A stretch of DNA of 64,000 nt, taken from contig NZ_JAJKFK010000003.1 of the NCBI RefSeq assembly GCF_021653975.1, positions 558,001 to 622,000 on the forward strand, in the 5' to 3' direction. Shown in pieces: positions 25,536 to 35,300 of the stretch (position 1 is its first letter; each line of letters begins with the position of its first letter). The position numbers and the translations under genes are program-made. The stretch is from Amycolatopsis sp. GM8 (lineage in GTDB: Bacteria; Actinomycetota; Actinomycetes; Mycobacteriales; Pseudonocardiaceae). Below the pieces are notes generated by a model, which saw only the letters and a list, made by a program, of their open reading frames with translations, was not told where the DNA came from and made no database searches.

Positions 25536-25560
25536 GTTTGACCGGGTGCGCCGCCGGGTA
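25536..25560 (+). promoter_or_regulatory. SigB/SigF-type stress promoter
   Basis: GTTT (25536-25539), a 16-nt spacer, then GGGTA (25556-25560), matching the actinomycete general-stress sigma (SigB/SigF) consensus as I recall it. It ends 29 nt before the RsbW-like kinase gene. Confidence 0.45.
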
Positions 25561-25589
25561 GCCGAACGCGGCCGGACCGGACGGAGACG

Positions 25590-25973
25590 ATGAGCGACCA
25601 CCACCTCCAGCTCGACCTGGCGCCCGGGCAGGTGCCGCCGCTGGTCTCGGTCCGGCGGTGGGCCGCTCACACGCTGCCGGTCGGCCGGCCGCGTCTGGTC
25701 GCCGACGTGCAGCTGGTGGCGACCGAGCTGGTCACGAACGCGTTCGATCACGCCGGGGGCGCGGTCGGCATCCGGCTGGCCTATGAGCCGGCGCGCGGGC
25801 GCCTGATCGTCGAGGTGGACGACCCGAGCGACGAACCGCCGAAGCGGCGCTCGGCGGGGGTCAGCGCGTTCCGCGGCCGGGGGCTCGTGCTCGTCGAGGG
25901 CATCGCGACGGCGTGGGGGTGCCGCGCGCGGCCCGGCGGCGGCAAGACCGTGTGGGCGCTGCTGGACGTATGA
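25590..25973 (+). CDS. RsbW/SpoIIAB-like ATP-binding protein
   Basis: A 127-residue stand-alone GHKL ATPase domain with the N-box ELVTNAFDHA, the G1-equivalent VDDPSD and a terminal GRGLVLVEGIATAWG loop. Such proteins act as anti-sigma kinases or regulators in actinomycetes. The stress-type promoter upstream suggests it belongs to the general-stress network. It does not belong to the operon of the divergent SigE-family gene. Confidence 0.87.
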   Translation: MSDHHLQLDLAPGQVPPLVSVRRWAAHTLPVGRPRLVADVQLVATELVTNAFDHAGGAVGIRLAYEPARGRLIVEVDDPSDEPPKRRSAGVSAFRGRGLVLVEGIATAWGCRARPGGGKTVWALLDV

Positions 25974-25977
25974 GGGC

Positions 25978-26817
25978 TCAGCGGTGGCGGCGGTCGTAGG
26001 CCTTCGCCGCCGCGCGCTCGGTGCGCACGCGGAGCACCTCTTCCCGTTCCGTGGCTTCGACTTCGTTGAGACCGAGCTCCACGGCGCGGCGGATCTGCTC
26101 CCGGTTCTCGCGCACCACGGTGGAGAAGAACTCGTCGATCCGCGGGTCCAGCAGCACTTCCAGCACCACGCGGAACGACGTGTCCACGACGCCGCGCACC
26201 AGCTCGCCGTGGAACGGGACGCGCCGCAGCCGGCCGAGCTGCGGGTCCTCGGACAGCTTCTCGGTGATGATGGCCCGCAGCTCGCCGCGGTGGGCGTCGA
26301 GCGAGCGCGCCAGGTTCTCCGGGTAGTTGCCGGTCTCCAGCACCTTGACCACCTCGTCGAGCACCGCGATGGTCACCGGTTTCTTGACCGCGCGCACGAT
26401 CGGCTCGGACAGTTTGTCGACGAGCCGGTAGGTGAACTGCTCGCCCAGCGCCCGGTCCGCCGCGCGGCCGATGCGCACCAGCATCAGCACCACGACGACG
26501 AACCGGTGCCCCAGCAGTATCGGGTGCGCGACCGGCACCATCGCGAACACCTCGTACCAGTTGCGGGTGAGAAAGCGCTTTCCCCAGTGGCGGCGGCGCC
26601 ACCGCCACAGGAAGTCCCCGAGGAACAGCACGCACACGGCGCAGTCGGTGTAGAAGATCCACAGCCCGGCTTCGGGCGCGGGCGGCGGGCTGACGATCAG
26701 GTACAGGGGCAGGCCCACGGAGATCACCGCGAGCACGAGCATGATCCAGTCGTCCGCGCGCACGTTGCCGGGCAGGATCCCGCTGTTGAGCTCCGGCTCT
26801 CCGGGCAGGCTCGTCAT
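25978..26817 (-). CDS. Ion-transporter-like membrane protein with voltage-sensor-like core
   Basis: A 279-residue protein. The first half has about four hydrophobic segments, the last of which (VVVVLMLVRIGRAADRALG) resembles a charged S4-type helix after an acidic LFLGDFLWRW segment. There is no pore helix or selectivity filter. The second half is a charged, helical cytoplasmic region. It resembles proteins annotated as ion transporters; the function is uncertain. The ATG at 26817 is taken because longer readings are not conserved-looking. Confidence 0.65.
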   Translation of the reverse strand: MTSLPGEPELNSGILPGNVRADDWIMLVLAVISVGLPLYLIVSPPPAPEAGLWIFYTDCAVCVLFLGDFLWRWRRRHWGKRFLTRNWYEVFAMVPVAHPILLGHRFVVVVLMLVRIGRAADRALGEQFTYRLVDKLSEPIVRAVKKPVTIAVLDEVVKVLETGNYPENLARSLDAHRGELRAIITEKLSEDPQLGRLRRVPFHGELVRGVVDTSFRVVLEVLLDPRIDEFFSTVVRENREQIRRAVELGLNEVEATEREEVLRVRTERAAAKAYDRRHR

Positions 26818-26923
26818 GGCCCCGATGATGACATGCGCGTCCAGCCGAGTCCGAAGTAGACGGGACTTCGCCGTGCGCGAAAACCCGTGCGGGGTGGCGG
26901 CGGCGCGGGCAGGCTCGATCACC

Positions 26924-28159
26924 ATGGACGGACTGCTGCGGCGACGGGACTTCCGGCTGCTGTGGCTGGGCCAGAGCACGAGCCGGCTCGGCAGCAACGT
27001 CTCGGCGGTCGCGCTGCCGCTGGTCGCCGTGGTGACGCTGGATGCCGACGCATTCACCGTGGGGCTGCTCGCCGCCGCGGCCTGGGTACCGTGGCTCGTG
27101 CTCGGGCTGCCGGCCGGCGCGTGGGTGGACCGGGTCGCCCGGCGCCCGCTCATGATGGCCTGCGATCTCGTTGCGGCGGCGCTGTTTCTGTCCGTTCCGG
27201 TCGCGGCGTGGCTCGGCGTGCTGAGCGTGCCGCACCTGCTCACGGTCGCGCTGCTGGCCGGGGCGGCGAGCGTGTTCTTCACGACCGCGTATCGCGTGTA
27301 TCTGCCCACGGTGGTTCCGGACGCACAACTCGGCGCCGGGAACGCGATGCTGCGCGGCAGCGAGTCCGCGGCGCAGATCGCGGGCCGGGGGCTCGGTGGG
27401 GTGCTGGCGCAGGTGTTCGGCGCGGTGTCGGGGCTGCTCGCGGACGCCGCGACGTTCGTGGTTTCGTTCTTCAGCCTGCTGTCGATCCGCGCGATCGAAG
27501 CACCGCGAACCGGCTCTCGCTCGTCCCTGCGCGAGGAAATCGGCACCGGGCTCCGGTGGACGTTGGGCGATCCTTGGCTGCGGGCGCTCGCGGTGTTCGG
27601 GTGTGTCGCGAACCTCGGGCTGACCGGTTTCCAGGCGCTGCAAGTACTCTTCGTCACGCGGGACCTCGGCGCCGGGCCCGCCGTGGTGGGGATTGTCGTT
27701 GCCTCGTCCGGAATCGGCGGGGTTGTCGGCGCCATCTGCGCCACCCGGATCACCCGCCGGTTCGGCACCGCGCGCGGGCTGCTGCTGTGCCTGACGACGA
27801 CGTTGCCGTTCCTCCTGCTGATCCCGGTGGCGGCGCCCGGTTGGGGCGTGCTCCTGGCAGTGGCCGGGAATCTCGTACCGGCGGCGGGAATCGTGGCCGC
27901 GAACGTGGTGATCGCCGCGTTCCAGCAGACCTATCCCCCGCCCGGTCTCCGGGGCCGGGTGGTCGCGACGGCGAACGTCGTCAGCTACGCCGCCGATCCG
28001 GTCGGGGCCGTGCTGGGCGGTGCGCTCGCCACGGTGCTCGGCGTGCGCCCGGCCATCGGGATCATGACCGGGGTCGTGCTGGCCGCGGGTGTTCTCCTGG
28101 TCACGAGCCCGCTGCGCCGGACCCGGGAACTTCCCGCAATGCCACCGAAGCATCGCTGA
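26924..28159 (+). CDS. MFS transporter (efflux type)
   Basis: A 411-residue major facilitator with about 12 membrane segments, beginning LLRRRDFRLLWLGQSTSRLGS, as in the enterobactin-exporter/MFS_3-like group, and the motif-A equivalent GLPAGAWVDRVARRP. The ATG at 26924 matches the family start. Its last 59 bp overlap the convergent IclR gene. The substrate is unknown. Confidence 0.88.
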   Translation: MDGLLRRRDFRLLWLGQSTSRLGSNVSAVALPLVAVVTLDADAFTVGLLAAAAWVPWLVLGLPAGAWVDRVARRPLMMACDLVAAALFLSVPVAAWLGVLSVPHLLTVALLAGAASVFFTTAYRVYLPTVVPDAQLGAGNAMLRGSESAAQIAGRGLGGVLAQVFGAVSGLLADAATFVVSFFSLLSIRAIEAPRTGSRSSLREEIGTGLRWTLGDPWLRALAVFGCVANLGLTGFQALQVLFVTRDLGAGPAVVGIVVASSGIGGVVGAICATRITRRFGTARGLLLCLTTTLPFLLLIPVAAPGWGVLLAVAGNLVPAAGIVAANVVIAAFQQTYPPPGLRGRVVATANVVSYAADPVGAVLGGALATVLGVRPAIGIMTGVVLAAGVLLVTSPLRRTRELPAMPPKHR

Positions 28160-28892
28160 TCGCGTCGAGGACGGCACCCGCCAGCGACCGGCCCACCCGT
28201 TTCGTCCGCATCCGGCTCGACGGGAGCACCATGTTGAGCGACGCGACGGGTGCGCCCAGCACATCGCACACCGCGGCGCCGACGGCGCTCACCCCGTGCT
28301 CGCCCTCTTCCACGTTCATCGCGAAGCCCGCCTTGCGGATCGCCGCCAGCTCGCGGGTCAGCTCCGGCCAGCCGGCGATCGACGACGGCGTGCGGCGTTC
28401 CAGGCTCCGCCCGGCGAACCGGCGGTCGAACTCCACTTCGGACAGTGCGGCCATGATCGCCTTGCCCGCCGCGGTGCAGTGCGCGGGAATGAGCACCCCG
28501 GTCCGGTTGCCCACCCGGACCGTCCGGGTGCTCTCGATCCCGTCGACGAACCGGATCTGCCGCCCCTCCAGCACGCCGAGGCTCACCGTCTCGCCCGTCC
28601 GCGCCCACAGCCGTTCCAGCACCGGCCGCAGCACCTGCCGCACATCCATCCGGTTCACCGCCGCCAGGCCCAATTCCTGCAGCACGGGACCGGGAACATA
28701 GGGGCCGTTGCGTGCTTCCTGCTCCGCGAAACCCTGCGCGCGCAAGGAGTTCAGCAAGCGGTGCGCGGTCGAGGGCGCCACGCCCAGCAGGTCCGCGACC
28801 TCCGACAGCCGCAGTGCCCGGTGCTGGGCGAGCAGCCGGACGAGCTGCAGCGCGTTGTCCACGGAACTCAGCCCGGACGGCGATTTCCTCAT
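28101..28892 (-). CDS. IclR-family transcriptional regulator
   Basis: A 263-residue regulator with an N-terminal winged helix (SEVADLLGVAPSTAHRLLNSL) and a C-terminal IclR effector domain (GNRTGVLIPAHCTAAGKAIMA). It is divergent from an aromatic-acid transporter and decarboxylase operon and most likely controls it. An inverted repeat overlapping its own start suggests autorepression. Confidence 0.92.
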   Translation of the reverse strand: MRKSPSGLSSVDNALQLVRLLAQHRALRLSEVADLLGVAPSTAHRLLNSLRAQGFAEQEARNGPYVPGPVLQELGLAAVNRMDVRQVLRPVLERLWARTGETVSLGVLEGRQIRFVDGIESTRTVRVGNRTGVLIPAHCTAAGKAIMAALSEVEFDRRFAGRSLERRTPSSIAGWPELTRELAAIRKAGFAMNVEEGEHGVSAVGAAVCDVLGAPVASLNMVLPSSRMRTKRVGRSLAGAVLDAISDASVALREVPGSGAAGS

Positions 28893-28901
28893 GACGGAAA
28901 T
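28883..28901. promoter_or_regulatory. Inverted repeat at the IclR start
   Basis: ATTTCC-N7-GGAAAT spans the ATG of the IclR gene at 28892. The size and symmetry fit an IclR-family operator, placed to repress its own gene. Confidence 0.4.
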
Positions 28902-28974
28902 ATAACTCCGGGATCTTCCGCTTGCCCGCGACCCGTGATTCGCTCGGAGCAGGCCTGGCGGAAAGGAGACAACG

Positions 28975-30378
28975 GTGTCCACGCCCGTGCCCGTTGACGC
29001 GATCGAAGAGCTGCGGACGGCCCGGTTCGGCCGCTTCCACCTGATGCTGGTCGTCAGCATCATGCTCGCGATGATCTTCGACGGCTACGACACACTCAAC
29101 GCGTCCTACGTCATCCACTACACGGTGAAACCGTGGGGGCTCAGCCACAGCGAGACCGGGCTGATGGTCTCCTCCGGCCTGATCGGTTTCCTCATCGGCG
29201 CGCTGGTGCACGGCCCGATCGCCGACCGCATCGGTCGCCGCCCGGTGCTGCTGTGCGCATTGTTCGGCACCGGAGTGCTGAGCCTCGCCACCGCGGTCGC
29301 CGCGAACGACTTCGGTTCGTTCATCCTGCTGCGGTTCCTGACCGGGCTGTTCCTCGGCGTGATCATGCCGCTGGGCACGGCGTTCATCAACGAGTTCGCG
29401 CCGGCCCGCTCGGCGAACCGGGTGGTCGCCGCGACGGTCGCCGGGCTCAGCATCGGCGGTCTCCTCGCCGCGCTGGCCGGTATCTACGTGACACCGAGCC
29501 TGGGCTGGCACGCGCTGTACTGGATCGGCGCGGCCCCGCTCGTGCTCGGTTTCGTGCTGCTGCCACTGCTCCCGGAATCCGTCCAGTTCCAGGTGCTGCG
29601 CGAACGGCACGACGACGTCGCGAAAACGCTGGAGAAGATCAACCCCGGCCGGATCTACGCCGGCTCACGGTTCGTGCGGCCGCGCGGGCGCGCGTCGGCC
29701 GCGGAGATGATCGGCACCGTGGTCGGCCCGCGGTTCCGGCCGACGAGCCTCGCGCTGTGGGTGTGCGCGTTCATGATCCTGTTCTGCATCTACGGGTTGT
29801 CGGGCTGGCTGCCGTCGGTGATGGAAAGCCGGGGCAACGGTTTCGCGGCGTCGTTCTTCTTCCTGGCGATCCTGCAGCTGGCCGGGATCATCGGCGGGAT
29901 CACGGTCGCGATCGTGTGCGACCGCCGCCGCGGCGATCTCGCGGTGGGCCTGACCGTGCTGATGGTCATCGCGGCCGTGGCCGTGCTGCTGGTCGGCGTG
30001 AGCGCCGGGGCGAGCGCGCAGCTGATCTTCACCGGTTTAGCCGGATTCGGCATCATCGGCGGTCAGTCCGCTTTGGACACCCTGTCCGCGCAGACCTATC
30101 CGGTGCACCTGCGCAGTACCGGTACCGGGATGATGTTCGGCGTCGGCCGGATCGGCGGCATTCTCGGGCCCTACCTCATCGGCTGGTTGCTGGACTGGAC
30201 CAATGGGGCGACGACCGTCGTGTTCGTGGTGATGCTGGTCGCGACCGGGATCGCGGCGGTCACCGGTGGCGCGCTGGTCGTGTTCCGCCGCAGGCTTTCC
30301 ACTGTGGACAGAAAGGGAGAACATGTCGGAACCCCTGACGACCGGCGGCGGCGTGGGCTATCTGCGGATCGCCACTGA
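28975..30378 (+). CDS. Aromatic acid:H+ symporter (AAHS) MFS transporter
   Basis: A 467-residue importer with 12 predicted membrane segments, the AAHS signature DGYDTLN in helix 1 and motif A (GPIADRIGRRPVLL). GTG start at 28975 with GAAAGGAGA upstream. It probably imports a protonated aromatic acid for the decarboxylase encoded next. Its C-terminal 18 codons overlap the start of that gene in another frame, which couples their translation. Confidence 0.9.
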   Translation: MSTPVPVDAIEELRTARFGRFHLMLVVSIMLAMIFDGYDTLNASYVIHYTVKPWGLSHSETGLMVSSGLIGFLIGALVHGPIADRIGRRPVLLCALFGTGVLSLATAVAANDFGSFILLRFLTGLFLGVIMPLGTAFINEFAPARSANRVVAATVAGLSIGGLLAALAGIYVTPSLGWHALYWIGAAPLVLGFVLLPLLPESVQFQVLRERHDDVAKTLEKINPGRIYAGSRFVRPRGRASAAEMIGTVVGPRFRPTSLALWVCAFMILFCIYGLSGWLPSVMESRGNGFAASFFFLAILQLAGIIGGITVAIVCDRRRGDLAVGLTVLMVIAAVAVLLVGVSAGASAQLIFTGLAGFGIIGGQSALDTLSAQTYPVHLRSTGTGMMFGVGRIGGILGPYLIGWLLDWTNGATTVVFVVMLVATGIAAVTGGALVVFRRRLSTVDRKGEHVGTPDDRRRRGLSADRH

Positions 30379-31396
30379 AGAGGCGTACGCCCCGCCCGAG
30401 CTGATCGACCTGTTCCGCAAGACGCTGGAAACGACCGGCGACATCGGTTTCCGGAGCCTGATGGGCCATTACCTGACGAGTGACGCCGAGCGGCCGCGGT
30501 TCGTCCGCGACCGGCTGCAGGACGCCGGCGAAAAACGTCTGTCCGAAATGGACGCGGCCGGGATCGATCACGCGGTGCTGGCGCTGACCTCGCCGGGCAC
30601 GCAGGTGCTCGGCGACGGCGACGCGCGGGAGATCGCGGCGATCACCAACGACCGGATCGCCGAGGCGACCCTCACCTACCCGGCCCGGTTCTCGGGCCTG
30701 GCCGCGGTCGGGTTCGGCGACATCCCGGCCGCGGTGAAGGAGCTCGAGCGGGCGGTGAACTCCTTGGGGCTCAAGGGTTTGATCTGCAACTCGCACATCA
30801 AGGGACACTACCTCGACGAGCCGCGGTTCTACCCGGTCCTCGAAGCGGCCCAGGCCCTCGGCGTCCCGGTCTACCTGCACCCGAACACCCCGAACAACGA
30901 CATGATCAAACCGCTGGTCGAGGCGGGGCTGGACGGTTCGATCTTCGGGTTCGGCGTGGAGACCGCGATGCACCTGCTGCGGATGATCACGGCCGGGGTG
31001 TTCGACCGGTTCCCGTTGCTGAAGGTCGTGGTCGGGCATCTCGGCGAGGCGCTGCCGTACTGGCTGTACCGGCTGGACTACATGCACGCGGGACAGGTGA
31101 AGGCCAAGCGGTACGAGGCGATCAAGCCGCTGGAGCTGAAGATCAGCGAGTACTTCCGGCGCAACATCTGGCTGACCACGAGCGGGATGCCGTGGGCGCC
31201 GACGATCTCCTACGCCCGCGAGGTGGTCGGCGCGGACCGCGTGATGTACGCGATGGACTACCCCTACGAGTACGTGCCCGAGGAGGTCCGGATGCAGGAC
31301 GCGCTGCCGCTGACCCCACCCGAGTTGAAGCAGTTCTACCAGGACATCGCGATCGACGTGTTCGGCCTGGACGAGGCCGTGATCAGCGGGAAGTGA
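30323..31396 (+). CDS. LigW-type aromatic acid decarboxylase (amidohydrolase superfamily)
   Basis: A 357-residue metal-dependent non-oxidative decarboxylase of the ACMSD/gamma-resorcylate group. It closely resembles, from memory, 5-carboxyvanillate decarboxylase LigW: GYLRIATEEAY at the start, GLDGSIFGFGVETAMHLLR, VVGHLGEALPYWLYRLDYMH and VMYAMDYPYEY. Metal ligands are expected in TEE, LHPN, GHLGE and AMDYP. The ATG at 30323 follows AAAGGGA. With the IclR regulator and AAHS transporter it forms a small uptake-and-decarboxylation locus, possibly for a lignin-derived methoxy- or hydroxybenzoate. Confidence 0.88.
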   Translation: MSEPLTTGGGVGYLRIATEEAYAPPELIDLFRKTLETTGDIGFRSLMGHYLTSDAERPRFVRDRLQDAGEKRLSEMDAAGIDHAVLALTSPGTQVLGDGDAREIAAITNDRIAEATLTYPARFSGLAAVGFGDIPAAVKELERAVNSLGLKGLICNSHIKGHYLDEPRFYPVLEAAQALGVPVYLHPNTPNNDMIKPLVEAGLDGSIFGFGVETAMHLLRMITAGVFDRFPLLKVVVGHLGEALPYWLYRLDYMHAGQVKAKRYEAIKPLELKISEYFRRNIWLTTSGMPWAPTISYAREVVGADRVMYAMDYPYEYVPEEVRMQDALPLTPPELKQFYQDIAIDVFGLDEAVISGK

Positions 31397-32144
31397 GCAC
31401 GGACTCGGCCACGAATTCCTCCCAGGTCCGCTGCCCGGCCTGCCCGGACACCGACAGGTTCTCGCCCGACCGGTAGGCGCGCCCGGCCGCGCCGGGCATG
31501 CGGATCGGCAGAAGCGCCCGGTGCTTGTCCCGCACCTTCAGGTAGCCGCGAACCAGGTCGGCCAGCTCGTACACCTTCGGCCCGGGCAGGTCCGGCACGA
31601 GCCCGGCCGGTTCGCCGAGCGTGAGTGAGGCGAGCCGCGCCGCGACCTCGCGCGGGTCGACCGGCTCGAACCGGAGGCCGCCCGGCGCCGGGATCACCGG
31701 CAGCTTCACCATCTTGTCCAGCATCGTGCGGACGAGCGTGTGGAACTGGGCGGCCCGCAGGATCGTCCACGGCACGCCGGATCCGATGATGGCCTCCTCG
31801 ACCGCCCGCTGGGTGCGGAACCAGCCGAGCGGCATCCGGTCCGCGCCGATGACCGAGATGGCCACCAGATGCCGGACCCCGGCCCGCTGGGCCGCCCTGG
31901 CCACGGCGCGGGCGGCTTCGTCGTCGCGTTTCGGTCCGCCCGCGAGGTGCAGGATGATCTCCGTGCCGGCCGTCGCGTCGTCGATTTCCTTGCCGGACAA
32001 CAGATCGCCGGTGACGTACTCGACACCGTCGGCGGGTGCGTGCTCGTGGCGGCTCAGAACACGCACCCGCCGGCCGGACGCGCTGAGCAACGGGAGGACG
32101 TGGCGGCCGAGTGTGCCGGTGCCGCCGGTGAGCAGAATGGTCAT
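31383..32144 (-). CDS. NAD(P)H-binding atypical SDR (NmrA-like)
   Basis: A 253-residue Rossmann-fold protein starting ILLTGGTGTLGRHVLPLL, with HLAGG and AISVIGADR; no Y-x3-K is obvious, as in atypical SDRs that sense NADP or reduce quinone-like compounds. The ATG at 32144 gives a standard family N-terminus. It overlaps the decarboxylase 3' end by 14 bp and is divergent from the NTPase operon. Confidence 0.87.
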   Translation of the reverse strand: MTILLTGGTGTLGRHVLPLLSASGRRVRVLSRHEHAPADGVEYVTGDLLSGKEIDDATAGTEIILHLAGGPKRDDEAARAVARAAQRAGVRHLVAISVIGADRMPLGWFRTQRAVEEAIIGSGVPWTILRAAQFHTLVRTMLDKMVKLPVIPAPGGLRFEPVDPREVAARLASLTLGEPAGLVPDLPGPKVYELADLVRGYLKVRDKHRALLPIRMPGAAGRAYRSGENLSVSGQAGQRTWEEFVAESVLTSR

Positions 32145-32371
32145 ATTCCCCTGACACCCCGCGCGCGGCGGATGTGACCGAGCATCGGATGTGGCCCAGC
32201 GCACCAGGTCGGGCACTGTGCACAAACGACAGTCGTGGCCTGGCGTTATCGGTTCGATTCACCCGAATGGCCGCAATCGGCGTTCTCATGTCACGAATTT
32301 CCCATGATCCCGACACATAACCGTGAGTCGCTGAGAGCATCGGGCCCGCAGCCGATGAGGAGGACCGTTCG

Positions 32372-35300
32372 TTGAGCACTGGGGGCTCCATCATCGTGGC
32401 GGCGCACGTGCCGGACCTGCCCGCGGGCGGTGACGACCGGCAGAACGGCCGGCGCCAGAAAGTGGCCCGCCTGCTCCGCCGGACGCTGGACAACGCGGGT
32501 CAGCAGGCCGCCACCCTGCGAGAACCCGGCAGCCCCCAGATGGTCGCCGAACTCCCCCGGCCCGCGGCCGTGGCGCCGTTGCTCACAACGCTGACGGACG
32601 GCCTGCGGGACGAGGCGTTCCGGCACAACCGCCTGGTCGGCGCCGATGACCAATTGCGTTTCCGGCTCGTGCTCGATTTCTGGCCGGACGATTCCGACGG
32701 CGGCGCGCCGGCCCGGCATGCCTATCTCGAGTGGCTGCTGACCACCCGTGCGCTCGACGACCACACCGGCACGAAGAACACGGTCCAGATCCTGCTCTCC
32801 GAATCCGTCCACCTGCTGCTGGGCGACGAAGGCACCGCGCCGGCCGACTTCGCGGCCTTCGAGTCAGGTTGGTACCTGTACGCGACGGATCAGGTGAAAG
32901 TCTGGCGGCACGAGGTCACCACTCCGGCCAAAATGGACGTGCCCGTCCAGGTTCCCCACCCACCCAAGGAGTTCTTCGGTCACGCGACCGAAATGGACGC
33001 CCTCGACGCCGCGTTCGACGAGTACAAAACGGGCCGCGGTCCCGGCGTCATCGTGCTCACCGGCGCCGACGGCCTCGGCAAGACCGCGCTCGCGGCACAG
33101 TGGATCGAAAGTCACGCCGGCGAGTTCCCGGACGGGCAGCTCTACGTCGATCTCGGCACGCTCACCGGAGACGCGGATGCGATGGTGCAGCACGCCTTCG
33201 AGCGGCTGCTGACCGGACTGCAAGTGCCGGTGTGGGACCTGCCCGCGACCACCGGAGCGCGTATCGAGACCTACCGAAAGCTGGTCGCCGGCCGCCAGGT
33301 GGTCGTCCTGCTGGACAACCCGGTTCCGGCGGTGCTGGCGTCGGTCGCCACCGGTGGCCTGGTCCTGCTGACCGCGCGTCGGAAACCCGCCGGCATCACG
33401 GCGCGCGAAATCCCGGTGGGGGTACTGCAACCACTCGCCGCCGCCAAACTGGTCGAGTCCATTGTGGACGTCACACCCGCGGAAGCCGAAGAGCTCGCCG
33501 AAACCTGTGACTACTCGCCCGGGATGATCACCGCGATCGCCTCGGCCGTACGCCTCGTCGCGGGACCGACCGTCCGGCAACGGGTCGACCACCTCGCCGA
33601 CGAAGCCGTTCCGTTGCACGACACCGCCGACACCGAGCCCGAGATCACCCATGCCCGGGTCCTGTTGCGATACCGGCGGCTCGCCCCCGACGAAAGCCGG
33701 GCGCTGCGGCTGCTCGCCCTGGTGGATCCGGGCAAGATCGTGGCCACCGAACTCGCCGCGCTGACCGGCAGTTCCGCGCGCGAGGCCGACCGGGTCCTGG
33801 CCAAGCTGGGCGAACGGCGGCTGCTGCACCGGCACGAGGCGACGGCCGAGTACCAGATGGCGAGCCAGGTCCACGAGTACGCCCGGAAACGGCTGGACGC
33901 CGAGGAACCGCCCGAAGAACGGGCCCGGGCCGAGCGCCGGCTGGCCGAGACGGCGTCCATCCGGGAAGAGTTCGTCGCCTGGCTCAGCGACGCCCCGGAG
34001 ACGAAGGACGCCCTGAAACGCGACGCCCTGGCCGACGTGCTCGCCACCCGGCTCAAGCAGCTGTCGGAACGGGACCCGACGCCCTCGTTCCTGATCCACC
34101 TCGAAGGCCCCTGGGGCTCGGGCAAGAGCACGCTGCTCACGCTGCTGGCACCGAAACTGGATTCGGACTTCCTGGTGGTCGACTTCGATGCCTGGCGTAA
34201 CTGCCGGGTGGATCCGCCGTGGTGGACCCTGCTGAGCACCTTCCGCCAGCAGCTGGCCCGGAGCCTGTCCCCCACCGGCCGGATGAAGCTTCGCTTCGCC
34301 GAGGCCGCAGTGCGGGCGCGCCGTAGTGTCGGTCCCTATTTCTTCGGCGCACTGGTGCTGCTCGCCGTGCTCGTCCTCGCCGGGGGTGCCCTGGTGCTCT
34401 CGGGCACGGCGTGGCGATCCGCCACTTTCCTGGGCAACCTGGCCAAGTCGACGACCGCGGTCCTGGCGGTGCTCGGGGTGCTGTGGGGCGCGATCCTGCT
34501 GACCACCAAGTTCCTGCTGTGGGACTCCGCCCGCGGTGCCCGCCGCCTGGAACAGCACCACACCAATCCGATGCAGGAGGTCAGCGAGCACTTCGGGTGG
34601 CTGATCTCGCGGTCGGCGAAGCGCGTGGTGTTCTTCGTCGACGACCTCGACCGCTGTGGCGAGCGGTACATCGTCGAGCTGCTCGACGCCATCCAGACCC
34701 TGGTGCGCGACGCCCCGAGCAAATCCGCGAAACGACGCTCCGCGTACTTCGTCATCGCCGCGGACGGGCGCTGGCTGCGGCGGGCGTACGAGGTCGTCTA
34801 CGACAAGTTCACCGAAGCCGGGAACGATCCCGGCCGCCCGCTCGGATACCTGTTCCTGGACAAGCTCTTTCAGCTGAGCGTGCCGCTGCCGGCCATCGGA
34901 CCGAACACCAGGACGTTGTACTTCAACAAGATCCTCGGCATCCGTGACGGCGCGGCGGAACGTCCGCTCGGCCACGAAGCGGCGCGGGTCGAACGGCAGG
35001 TGCGAGCCAGCTCCGCGGGCAGTGACGTCATGCGCGCGTGGATGGACGCGCCCGGGCCGGTCCGCGAATACACCGCCCCGTCGGCGGTCAAGAAGCTCGC
35101 CGAATCCGAACGATCCGACCTGACCGAGCACGCGTTGCAGAAATTCGCCACGCTGCTGCACGGAAATCCCCGGAGCATGAAGCGCTTTCTCAACACCTAT
35201 GGCGTGCTCCGCGCGGCCCGGACGCTCGAAGGGGTCCCGGTGAGCAGTGACGCGCTGGCGCTGTGGACGATCCTGCGGGTGCGCTGGCCCGCGCTCGCCG

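Noticed and set aside
26817..28264. Large minus-strand ORF upstream of the ion-transporter-like gene
   Set aside because: It is Arg/Gln/His-rich antisense of the MFS gene, with no recognised domain; the real gene starts at the ATG at 26817.
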